Under the pieces are notes generated by a model, which worked only from the letters and a program-made list of their open reading frames with translations, did no database searches and had not been told where the DNA came from. This document shows positions 51,783-60,700 of a stretch of DNA of 64,000 nt, piece by piece (position 1 is the first letter of the stretch; every line of letters begins with the position of its first letter). A program made the translations under genes and the position numbers. The DNA comes from an uncultured Erwinia sp. (lineage in GTDB: Bacteria > Pseudomonadota > Gammaproteobacteria > Enterobacterales > Enterobacteriaceae), in contig CAMIKG010000013.1 in the NCBI GenBank assembly GCA_946221915.1, positions 26,880-90,879 of the forward strand. The letters run 5' to 3'.

Positions 51783-53450
51783 ATGCCGATGAGCAGCACC
51801 TTTAACCGCCGCTGGTGTGAAGTGATTGTGGAAACCCTGACGCGCCACGGCGTGCAGCATCTCTGCATCGCTCCCGGCTCGCGTTCCGCCCCGCTGACGC
51901 TGGCGGCGGCCAGCCACAGCAAACTGCACTGCCATACTCACTTCGATGAACGCGGCCTTGGCCACCTGGCGCTCGGACTGGCGAAAGCCAGCGGGCAGAG
52001 GGTGGCGCTGATTGTCACCTCCGGCACGGCAGTGGCGAATCTCTACCCGGCGATTATCGAAGCGCGTTTAACCGGCGAAAAGCTGATCGTCATTACTGCC
52101 GATCGCCCGCCGGAATTGATCGGCTGCGGCGCAAACCAGGCGATTGAACAGCAGGGCATTTTCGCCAGCCATGCGGCCACCCTCAGCCTGCCGCGCCCGA
52201 CGCCGGAGATCTCTGCGCGCTGGCTGGCGGCGGCGCTGGATGAACAACTGGCGCATCAGCAGGCGGGCGCTGTGCATATTAACGTGCCGCTGGCGGAGCC
52301 ACTGTATGGCGAGGATAACGGAGAGTTTATGAGCTGGCGCGACAGCCTGGCAGGCTGGTGGCAGGATTCACGTCCCTGGGTAAACCATCGCCAGTGGCAA
52401 GCCACTGAAACTCAGGAGAAGTGGCGCCACTGGCAACAGCGGCGCGGCGTGGTGATCGCCGGAGGAGTGACTGCGGCGCAGGGGCAACGTATCGCCAGCT
52501 GGGCGCAGCAACTGGGCTGGCCGCTGCTGGCGGATGTGCAGTCGCAAACCGGCACGCCGCTGCCAGCCGCCGATCTCTGGCTGGGCAACCCGCTGGCGCA
52601 GCAGACGCTGGCACAGGCGGAAATTATCGTGCAGTTTGGCGGCAGGCTAATCAGCAAACGCCTGCTGCAATGGCAGGCAAGCCAGCAGGCGCCGTTGTGG
52701 CTGATTGACCCGCTAGCCGGGCGGCGTGATGCGGCGAACCTGCATGGCGACCGCATCGTGGCGGATATCGACGACTGGCTCGATCAGCATCCGCCGCAGT
52801 GCCATACGCGCTGGGCCAGAGCGCTGGAACCGCTGGTGACGCGCACCCAGCGTGAGATTGTCGCCGCCTGCGAAGCCTTTGGCGAAGCGCAGCTGGCGCA
52901 CCGCCTGCCACAGCTGTTGCCGGACGGCGGCCAGCTGTTTCTCGGCAACAGCCTGCTGGTGCGGCTGGTGGATGCGCTGGCGCAGCTGCCAGCAGGCTAT
53001 CCGGTCTACAGCAACCGCGGCGCCAGCGGCATTGATGGCCTGCTCTCTACTGCAGCAGGGGTGCAGCGCGGACAGCCGCGGCCGACGCTGGTGCTGCTGG
53101 GGGATATCTCGGCGCTCTACGATCTCAATGCGCTGGCGCTGTTGCGCCATGCACCTGCGCCGCTGGTGCTGGTGATCGTCAACAACAACGGCGGTCAGAT
53201 CTTCTCAATGCTGCCGACGCCCGCCAGCCAGCGTGAACGCTACTTCTGCATGCCGCAGGACGTCAATTTTTCCCACGCCGCCGCGATGTTTGGCCTGCAT
53301 TATGCGCGCCCGGACAGCTGGCCGACGCTGCAGCAAACGGTCGCCGAATGCTGGCAGCGTGGCGGCGTCAGCCTGATTGAGCTGGTCGTTGAGGCGGAAC
53401 AGGGCGCTCAAACCCTGAAACAGTTAGTCAGCCGGGTGGCGGCATTATGA
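51783..53450 (+). CDS. menD: SEPHCHC synthase MenD
   Basis: Thiamine diphosphate enzyme adding 2-oxoglutarate to isochorismate. 555 residues with the ThDP glutamate region FDERGLGHLALGLAK, LPAGYPVYSNRGASGIDG, and the metal motif GDISALYDLNALALL ending in NNNGGQIF. The ATG at 51783 gives the family N-terminus SSTFNRRW; another ATG two codons later is possible. Overlaps menH by four bases. Confidence 0.95.
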   Translation: MPMSSTFNRRWCEVIVETLTRHGVQHLCIAPGSRSAPLTLAAASHSKLHCHTHFDERGLGHLALGLAKASGQRVALIVTSGTAVANLYPAIIEARLTGEKLIVITADRPPELIGCGANQAIEQQGIFASHAATLSLPRPTPEISARWLAAALDEQLAHQQAGAVHINVPLAEPLYGEDNGEFMSWRDSLAGWWQDSRPWVNHRQWQATETQEKWRHWQQRRGVVIAGGVTAAQGQRIASWAQQLGWPLLADVQSQTGTPLPAADLWLGNPLAQQTLAQAEIIVQFGGRLISKRLLQWQASQQAPLWLIDPLAGRRDAANLHGDRIVADIDDWLDQHPPQCHTRWARALEPLVTRTQREIVAACEAFGEAQLAHRLPQLLPDGGQLFLGNSLLVRLVDALAQLPAGYPVYSNRGASGIDGLLSTAAGVQRGQPRPTLVLLGDISALYDLNALALLRHAPAPLVLVIVNNNGGQIFSMLPTPASQRERYFCMPQDVNFSHAAAMFGLHYARPDSWPTLQQTVAECWQRGGVSLIELVVEAEQGAQTLKQLVSRVAAL

Positions 53451-54226
53451 TATTGCACGCGCGCTGGCAGGGACATCATCACAGCAGCAAACCGGTACTG
53501 GTGTGGCTGCATGGTTTTCTCGGCAGCGCCGCCGACTGGCAGGAGTTGCAGCAGACGTTTAGTGACTGGCCGCTGCTGAGCATCGATTTGCCGGGACATG
53601 GCGGTTCCGCCGCCCAGAGCGTCAGCGGCTTTGACGAACTGTGCCAGCGGCTGACCGCCACCCTGCAGGCGCATGAAGTGGATCGTTACTGGCTAATCGG
53701 CTATTCGCTGGGCGGCAGGGTGGCGATGTATTACGCCTGCCGCGCCGCCCACAGCGGGCTGCTCGGTATGGTGATTGAAGCCGCCCACCCTGGCTTAAGC
53801 GCGGTCAGCGATCGCCTTACCCGCCAGCGTGACGATCGGCGCTGGGCAGAACGTTTCTCCGCCCAGCCGCTGCGACTGTCGCTGGCGCAGTGGTACGCGC
53901 AGCCGCTGTTTGCCGAACTCAGCGCGCGCCAGCGCCAGCATTTGATCGACGCCCGCGCAACCAGCTATGCCCCGGCGCTGGCGGCGATGCTGAATGCTAC
54001 CTCGCTGAGCCAGCAACCCGATTTACTGCCTGAACTGCAACAGTTCCGCCTGCCATTCCACTATCTGTGTGGCGAATGGGATCACAAATTTCAGCAGCTT
54101 GCCCGCCAGAAAACCTTGCCGCTCTGCACCATCGCGGCGGCGGGCCATAACAGCCATCGCGCCAACCCCGCCGCTTTTAGCTGGCAGCTGGCGCGTATTT
54201 TAAGGAGTAACCATGATCTATCCTGA
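53447..54226 (+). CDS. menH: SHCHC synthase MenH
   Basis: 259 residues, alpha/beta hydrolase fold that eliminates pyruvate from SEPHCHC. Nucleophile serine in IGYSLGGRVAMYY, oxyanion region WLHGFLGSAADW, acid in CGEWDHKF and catalytic histidine in AAGHNSHR. Starts at an ATGA overlap with menD and overlaps menB by 14 bp. Confidence 0.94.
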   Translation: MILHARWQGHHHSSKPVLVWLHGFLGSAADWQELQQTFSDWPLLSIDLPGHGGSAAQSVSGFDELCQRLTATLQAHEVDRYWLIGYSLGGRVAMYYACRAAHSGLLGMVIEAAHPGLSAVSDRLTRQRDDRRWAERFSAQPLRLSLAQWYAQPLFAELSARQRQHLIDARATSYAPALAAMLNATSLSQQPDLLPELQQFRLPFHYLCGEWDHKFQQLARQKTLPLCTIAAAGHNSHRANPAAFSWQLARILRSNHDLS

Positions 54227-55070
54227 TGAACAGCAACTGACGGCTCCGGTGGAGTGGCGCGACTGCAGCGGCGATTTTGTTGATATCTGCTACCACAAGT
54301 CGCTGGATGGCATCGCCAAAATCACCATCAACCGGCCGCAGGTGCGCAATGCCTTTCGTCCGCTGACGGTCAAAGAGATGCAGCTGGCGCTGAACGATGC
54401 GCGTCATGACGAGGGCATCGGCGTGATCGTGCTGACCGGCGAAGGTGAGCACGCCTTCTGCGCAGGCGGCGACCAGAAGGTGCGTGGCGATTACGGCGGT
54501 TATCAGGATGACAGCGGCGTGCATCATCTCAATGTGCTCGATTTCCAGCGCCAGATCCGCACCTGTCCCAAACCGGTGGTGGCGATGGTGGCGGGCTACG
54601 CGGTGGGCGGCGGTCATGTGCTGCATATGATGTGCGATCTGACCATTGCCGCAGATAACGCGCAGTTCGGTCAGACCGGGCCTAAAGTCGGTTCGTTCGA
54701 CGGTGGCTGGGGCGCATCCTATATGGCGCGCATCGTTGGTCAGAAAAAGGCGCGTGAGATCTGGTTCCTGTGCCGTATGTACGACGCGCAACAGGCGCTG
54801 GAAATGGGGCTGGTCAACACGGTAGTGCCGCTGGCGCAGCTGGAAAAAGAGACGGTGCGCTGGTGTCGTGAAATGCTGCAGAACAGTCCGATGGCGCTGC
54901 GTTGCCTGAAGGCGGCGCTGAATGCCGACTGTGATGGTCAGGCGGGTCTGCAGGAGCTGGCGGGCAACGCCACCATGCTGTTCTATATGACGGATGAAGG
55001 GCAGGAAGGGCGCAACGCCTTTAACCAGAAACGTCAGCCAGACTTCAGTAAATTCCGGCGTAATCCGTGA
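54213..55070 (+). CDS. menB: 1,4-dihydroxy-2-naphthoyl-CoA synthase
   Basis: 285 residues, crotonase family, closes the second ring of the naphthoquinone. Conserved ITINRPQVRNAFRPLTVKEM, FCAGGDQKVRGDYGGY, GQTGPKVGSFDGGWGASYMA and the C-terminal NQKRQPDFSKFRRNP match E. coli almost exactly. GGAG precedes the ATG. Confidence 0.98.
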   Translation: MIYPDEQQLTAPVEWRDCSGDFVDICYHKSLDGIAKITINRPQVRNAFRPLTVKEMQLALNDARHDEGIGVIVLTGEGEHAFCAGGDQKVRGDYGGYQDDSGVHHLNVLDFQRQIRTCPKPVVAMVAGYAVGGGHVLHMMCDLTIAADNAQFGQTGPKVGSFDGGWGASYMARIVGQKKAREIWFLCRMYDAQQALEMGLVNTVVPLAQLEKETVRWCREMLQNSPMALRCLKAALNADCDGQAGLQELAGNATMLFYMTDEGQEGRNAFNQKRQPDFSKFRRNP

Positions 55071-56038
55071 TGCGTTGCGCCACCCTCTGGCGTTATGCCA
55101 TTCCTCTGGACGCAGGCGTGGTACTGCGTAACCAGCGCCTGATACGGCGTGAAGGGCTGGTGCTGCGCGTGTGCGAAGAAGGGCGCGAAGGATGGGGCGA
55201 AATCGCTCCGCTGCCGGGATTCAGCGTGGAAGAGATTAGCGGTGTGCAGCTGGCGGCGGAGAGCTGGCTGAGTCGCTGGTGTGCCGGACAGTCGGCGGCG
55301 GACAGTGCGCTGCCGTCGGTGGCGTTTGGTATCAGCTGCGCGCTGGCGGAACTGACGGGCACGCTGCCGCAGGCGGGAAATTTCCACAGCGCCGCGTTGT
55401 GCAGTGGCGACCCGGATGAATTGTTTAGCCGTCTGCAGGCGCTGCCGCATCAGGTGGCGAAAATGAAAGTGGGACTGTATGAAGCGGCGCGTGACGGCAT
55501 GCTCGCCTGCCTGCTGCTGGAGGCGCAGCCCGGATTACAGCTGCGGCTGGATGCCAATCGCAGCTGGACGCTGGCAAAGGCGTGCCAGTTTGCCCGCTAT
55601 ATTCCTGCCGCGCTGCGCAGCCGCATCGCGTTTATCGAAGAACCCTGCCGCACGCCTGCCGAGTCGCGACAGTTTGCCGCTGAGTGTGGTATCGCGATTG
55701 CCTGGGATGAAAGCGTGCGCGAAGCCGGGTTTGCGGTGACGGCAGAAGCGGGCGTCAGCGCGCTGGTAATCAAGCCGACGCTGACCGGCAGTATCGTGAC
55801 AGTGCAGGCGCTGATTCGCCAGGCGCAGCAGCAGGGAATCACTGTGGTGATCAGCTCATCGCTGGAATCCAGCCTCGGGCTGACGCAACTGGCACGGCTG
55901 GCGCAGTGGCTGACGCCCGAGGTGCTGCCGGGTCTGGACACGCTGGATTTGCTGCAACATCAGCTACAGCGCAGCTGGCCGGGCAGTACCTTACCTTTGC
56001 ATACGCTGGCGGACGCGGAGGCGATATGGCGCAGCTAA
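55070..56038 (+). CDS. menC: o-Succinylbenzoate synthase
   Basis: 322 residues, enolase superfamily dehydratase. Catalytic lysines in AKMKVGLYEA and VIKPTLTGS, metal ligands in LRLDANR, FIEEPC and WDES. The ATG overlaps the menB stop (TGATG); a GTG one codon upstream is possible. Its last codons (EAIWRS) are repeated 107 bp downstream, at the duplicated junction with menE. Confidence 0.95.
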   Translation: MRCATLWRYAIPLDAGVVLRNQRLIRREGLVLRVCEEGREGWGEIAPLPGFSVEEISGVQLAAESWLSRWCAGQSAADSALPSVAFGISCALAELTGTLPQAGNFHSAALCSGDPDELFSRLQALPHQVAKMKVGLYEAARDGMLACLLLEAQPGLQLRLDANRSWTLAKACQFARYIPAALRSRIAFIEEPCRTPAESRQFAAECGIAIAWDESVREAGFAVTAEAGVSALVIKPTLTGSIVTVQALIRQAQQQGITVVISSSLESSLGLTQLARLAQWLTPEVLPGLDTLDLLQHQLQRSWPGSTLPLHTLADAEAIWRS

Positions 56039-56193
56039 GTACACAGGCTGTGCCGCTTGACGCACAGCAATACTTTGCCGACAGGTCGGGCAGTGACTTG
56101 CCGCTGCTGTCGCCGGGGAAAACGGAGGCGATATGGCGCAGTTAAGCGCACAGGCTTTGCCGCTGCACGCGCCGCAACACTTTGCCGACTGGC
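56016..56193 (+). repeat. Partial tandem duplication of the menC end and menE start
   Basis: CGGAGGCGATATGGCGCAG occurs at both positions, and about 75 bp after it remain alike (ACACAGGCTGTGCCGCT versus GCACAGGCTTTGCCGCT; ACTTTGCCGAC in both). The two ATGs are 107 bp apart (56026 and 56133). Confidence 0.85.
56026..56145 (+). pseudogene. Truncated menE start copy acting as an upstream ORF
   Basis: A 39-codon frame beginning MAQLSTQAVPLDAQQYFAD, clearly a diverged copy of the MenE N-terminus (MAQLSAQALPLHAPQHFAD). It overlaps the menC stop and ends in EAIWRS, a copy of the MenC C-terminus, 13 bp into the true menE. It probably arose by duplication of an overlapping menC/menE junction, leaving a non-functional start copy that may affect menE translation. 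Confidence 0.7.
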
Positions 56194-57551
56194 CCTGGCA
56201 GCACTGGGCGCACGCGCGCAGCCGGGCGACGGCGCTGGTGACTGCCAGTGGCGAACTGGACTGGCGGCAGCTGGCGGCGCAGGTGGGTGCGCTGGCGACA
56301 GGCTTTCGTCAGCAGGGCGTACGCCCGGGCAGTGGCGTGGCGCTGAAAAGTAAAAACAGCGCGCAAGCGCTGCTGGCGTATCTGGCGCTGTTGCAGTGCG
56401 GTGCGCGTCTGTTGCCGCTCAACCCGCAGCTGCCGGACACGCAGATAGCGCCGGTGCTGGCGCGTCTTAACCTCGATTTTGTGCTGTTTCTGGACAGCGC
56501 GCCGCCGTCATTGCCGCTGACTGCACTGACGCTGCGTGCCGCCAGCGGTTGCGCGCACCATCAGTGGGACGAGGAAAGTCTGGCGACGCTGACGCTGACC
56601 TCGGGTTCCTCCGGCTTGCCGAAAGCAGCGGCGCACAGCTTTGCCGCGCATCTCGCCTGTGCGCGTGGCGTGGTGGCATTGATGCACTTCTCCGTCAGTG
56701 AGCGCTGGCTGCTGTCGCTGCCGCTGTACCATGTTTCCGGCCAGGGCATTATCTGGCGCTGGCTGCTGACCGGTGCAGCGCTGAAGGTGACGCCGCATCT
56801 GCCGCTGGCGCAGGCGCTGGCAGACTGCAGTTTTGCCTCGCTGGTGCCGACCCAGCTGTGGCGTTTACTGCAGAATGACACGCTGCCTGCCGGATTAGAG
56901 AACGTGCTGCTTGGGGGCGCGACGATTCCGGCAGAACTGACGCAGCGGGCGCAAGCGGCGGGTATTCGTTGCTGGTGCGGCTACGGGATGACGGAAGCGG
57001 CGTCGACCATTGCGGCGAAGCGCGCCGATGGGCGCGATGGCGTCGGCCAGCTGCTCGGTGCGGCGCAGGTTAAGCTGGTGGAAGGGGAGGTGTGGTTACG
57101 CTCTCCGGCGCTGGCCTGCGGTTACTGGCAGGACGGCGAACTGCTGCCGCTGGTGGACGAGCAGGGCTGGCTGCATACCCGCGACGCCGGTGCCTGGCGC
57201 GACGGTGAATTAACGCTCCGTGGCCGGCTGGATAATCAGTTCTTTAGCGGCGGCGAGGGCATTCAGCCGGAGCAGATCGAGCGTATCCTGCTGAGTCATC
57301 CGGCAGTATCGCAAGCGTGGATTGTGCCGGTCGACGATGCAGAGTTTGGTCAGCGTCCGGTAGCGCTGCTGGAAAGGGCGAACGATACCAGCCTCACCGC
57401 GATTGCCGACTGGGCGGCGCAGAAGCTGGCGACCTTTCAGCAGCCGGTACAGTGGTTTGATTTACCGGCCAGTCTTAGCGCTGGCGGGATTAAGCTGCCA
57501 CGCCGGACGCTGATTGACTGGGTTAATCAGCAGCGGCAAAAGCCGCAGTGA
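56133..57551 (+). CDS. menE: o-Succinylbenzoate-CoA ligase
   Basis: 472 residues, adenylate-forming enzyme that activates o-succinylbenzoate for MenB. ATP motif LTLTSGSSGLPKAAAH, WCGYGMTEAAS, hinge and loop LRGRLDNQFFSGGEGI, and the catalytic lysine region SAGGIKLPRRTL. Last gene of the men operon. The start copy just upstream is described separately. Confidence 0.94.
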   Translation: MAQLSAQALPLHAPQHFADWPWQHWAHARSRATALVTASGELDWRQLAAQVGALATGFRQQGVRPGSGVALKSKNSAQALLAYLALLQCGARLLPLNPQLPDTQIAPVLARLNLDFVLFLDSAPPSLPLTALTLRAASGCAHHQWDEESLATLTLTSGSSGLPKAAAHSFAAHLACARGVVALMHFSVSERWLLSLPLYHVSGQGIIWRWLLTGAALKVTPHLPLAQALADCSFASLVPTQLWRLLQNDTLPAGLENVLLGGATIPAELTQRAQAAGIRCWCGYGMTEAASTIAAKRADGRDGVGQLLGAAQVKLVEGEVWLRSPALACGYWQDGELLPLVDEQGWLHTRDAGAWRDGELTLRGRLDNQFFSGGEGIQPEQIERILLSHPAVSQAWIVPVDDAEFGQRPVALLERANDTSLTAIADWAAQKLATFQQPVQWFDLPASLSAGGIKLPRRTLIDWVNQQRQKPQ

Positions 57552-57686
57552 TCTGCAGGCCTGGCTTGCAGGGTAATAGTGATACGACTCCCATCTCCTG
57601 GCAGGCGTTTTGTGAAAGCACTGTGATCATACTGCGATTAACATCGCGTCATTATCTTTAGCTGTTTCATCATAAATCACATCAGC

Positions 57687-57705
57687 AGCCCGAGTTCTGC
57701 GGGCT
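57687..57705 (+). other. Hairpin after menE
   Basis: AGCCCG and CGGGCT pair across a 7-base loop, followed by a loosely T-rich stretch (CTCTTTTTCCTTT) about 15 bp later. It may end the men transcript, or lie in the leader of the next gene. The gap 57552-57774 holds no other gene, and I see no convincing hrp box. Confidence 0.4.
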
Positions 57706-57774
57706 GAATAACTGCACTCTTTTTCCTTTCTGTTTTTCGGTTGCCAGGGATGCTGTCGGAAAAGGAAAGTCGTT

Positions 57775-60700
57775 ATGCCGGACAACGTTACGTTTTTTCA
57801 GGCGATAAATAATAGTTTCGTCGGCAATGAGTATGACCCGTTCCGGATTTTTTATCGCAAGGGGGTTTGTAATACCCCACTGACACCGGTTGGCGGAAAA
57901 GGATCAGCGCTGGGCGGGCTGTCAATGTGCGCAGGACAGGGACTGTTGCCGGTCTGTGATGTCAGCCAGCCAGCGGTAAAACCTGTTGCGCAGGCGGTGA
58001 TGTCGGTGGCGCAACTGTTCACCCCGGCCTGCGGTAAAATCTATGCCGGTAAAGCGAAATTTATTGCCGCAGAAGAGGCTTCACTTCCCCCTAAACCCTC
58101 ACCGCCAGCAAAATCGTCACTTCCGCCAGAACCCTCACCTGCCGATAGCGCTTATGGCTATGTTTCCGCCGTCTGCAGCCGTGTCGATACTGCGGTGAGT
58201 GGTCTGCTGAACCGGTTTATGTTCTGGCAACCCGCGCTGGCGCAGGAATCCACTCTGACGCCAGCAGACAGCGTTCCCTCTTTCCCTGTCGCCAATAGCC
58301 ACCCCAGCACATGGCTGATTCACGACCATCGTGATGACCCGGCGCTGTTTCGTCAGCAACTGGAGACGTTTTTGCAACGTATCGATATCCAGCTGAGTGA
58401 AAATGAGCTGCAGAAGCTGATCGCCACGCTGCGGGGGCACGATATGATCTTCTTCCTGCCGCCGGATCGCGCACATGGCCGCGTCAGGCGCGTACATGAA
58501 GATGTCGCGCGCAGCAACACCATGCTGTATGAGATGTCGATCAAAGATAAAGGGGTCGCGAAAGAGAGCATCGGCGCGAAACTGATCGCCTTTGGCAACC
58601 AGCAGATGGAATACAGCCTGCTGCTGTTTGAGCGTGGGATACAGGAATACGATGTGCGCTATTTTGTCGCCAGTGGTGGCGAGGCGATTTTAGGTTATTT
58701 TTCCCAGGTTTTGGGGGAGCTGTTCAGCGGTACCCTGTTTGATCCTCATCCCGGTGAAAGTAACGGCGACTGGCTGCAGCGACTGGCGCTGAATGTTGTC
58801 TCGCCACCGAGTGCGGGCAATGCATTCCGGGGGCCGCGCATCCGCGTCGCGGTTAACAGGCCGCGCGTGGGCAGGCCCAGGCCCCAGCCAGCATTCGCGG
58901 TGAGCGCTGCCGGTTCCCGGCAGGGGCTGACGGGAATTGTGAACAGCCATCCACACAGCGGCATCACCGTGCAGTCGGTTTTGCAGGCAGATATTGCCGG
59001 GCAGCGCTGGCATCTGTTTCCGAACAGCCAGCAGCGCGCCACGGCCGTTCAGCCCGGCGTGACGCCGGTCGTCAGCCATACTGCGACCCGCGTCGGCAAT
59101 AGCAATCTGTGGCGGATTGATGGCCTGTCCGGCGAATATGCGTTCAGTTATGGCGCGCGTCCCAACCTCTATCTCAACACGCCAGAGGGGCTGCAGGCGG
59201 TGAAGGTGTCCGCCGACGATGGCACGCTGCTGCTGACCGATGGGCAAAAGATCTGGTTTGAACCCGTGACAGGCGAGTGGCGGCTTTTCTGGACCGGCAA
59301 TACCCATCTGACGGCCCGCTGTCTGCCTCTGATCCCCGAACCGCTGATCAGCACCACGCCCGGTGCGACAGAGGTGCTGGCTTCGGTGTCGCGCCTGGAG
59401 CGCCGGGTATGGGCGACGGCAAACGGCAGGCAGTATCTGGAAATTCGTTCGCCAGCATTGAACCCGAACAGCGAAGTGACGGGCTATGTGGAAGGGCATC
59501 TGGAGGGCAATTTTTTCACTGTTACCCGCCGCGATACGCTGCTGCACCAGCAGCCGGTGCTGAGCTGGCAGCCGACGGCGGAAAAGTGGGACGCGGCTGC
59601 TTCCCCTTTCAGTTTGCTTAACGCGGCGGAGAACCATATTGATTTCAGCTGGCTGCAGCCGCGGCCGGACGCGGCGAGGCTGACGGCGGTATATCAGCGC
59701 CCGGGACTGTATCGCCATGGGCACCACTATTTTCTGCGCTGGCGTACCGATGCGGCGGGCGTCAGCCAGTACCTGGCCGTGACCCCTGCAGAGAAGCCCG
59801 CGTTTTATCGTCCTGTCGAACCCCTGGCCGCGGATATTCGTCTGCATTACCACGAACAACAGCAGCAGTGGCAGTTGCGCACGCTGACCCATCCTGCCTT
59901 TGCCGGATTACCTGAGTCAGTGAAGGTGCAGCCCGCTCAGCCGTTTTCTCCCGCTGATGAGTTGCCGTGGTATCAGCATATGTACCGCCAGGGCGGCGAT
60001 CTCTGGCTGCATACCGGTACGGACAAGCAGGGTGCACCTGAATATGTGCGCGTGGTGCAGGATAGTGAGGATAGCGATCTGTTCACCCTGCGTGAGCCTG
60101 AGTCTGATGGCGCGGAAAGTGTCTGGCGTGTTCGCTACCAGGGTGATGAAGAGATCGCGCTGGAACAGCAGCGCTGTCAGCGGCGCAGGCGCGCCGACGA
60201 TCAGCGCTGTGCAGGGACATCCTCACAGGAGCAGCCAGCGGCAAAAATTCGCCGCGTGCAGCAGATCGATGCGGCAGGTCAGCAATGGCTTGAGCAGCAT
60301 CCACGTGAGAGCCAGGAAATCGGACAGTCAGGTGATACGCTTGATCGCGCCCACCGCCGTAATTTGCGTTATGCGCGACGTTTATTACAGCTGGCGCGGG
60401 CGACAAAACTGCCGCGGCGGGTGATTGCCCACCATGCTGGTGTAACGGAACGGGAGTTAGCGTTCTGGCTGCAACAACTTTCACCCGAGGCCGAACGCTG
60501 GCTGGTTGATCATCCGCAGCATGACAACGAAACCGATCTGGCATATGCCGTGCGCTTGTGGGGGTTGCAACAGCAGGAAAGAAGTGTCTCGCTCGGCGAT
60601 ATCAGCCGTCATACCGGCATTGAAGCCCGCAGCATCCTTAATTTTTTATTAGCGGAGAGCGTTTCGCTGAAAACGCGGTTACAGATTAAGCTGCCGCCGC

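Noticed and set aside
58690..59892. 400-codon open frame antisense to the large SET-like gene
   Set aside because: GC-rich shadow frame without a ribosome site or domain; the sense frame has consistent repeats and motifs.
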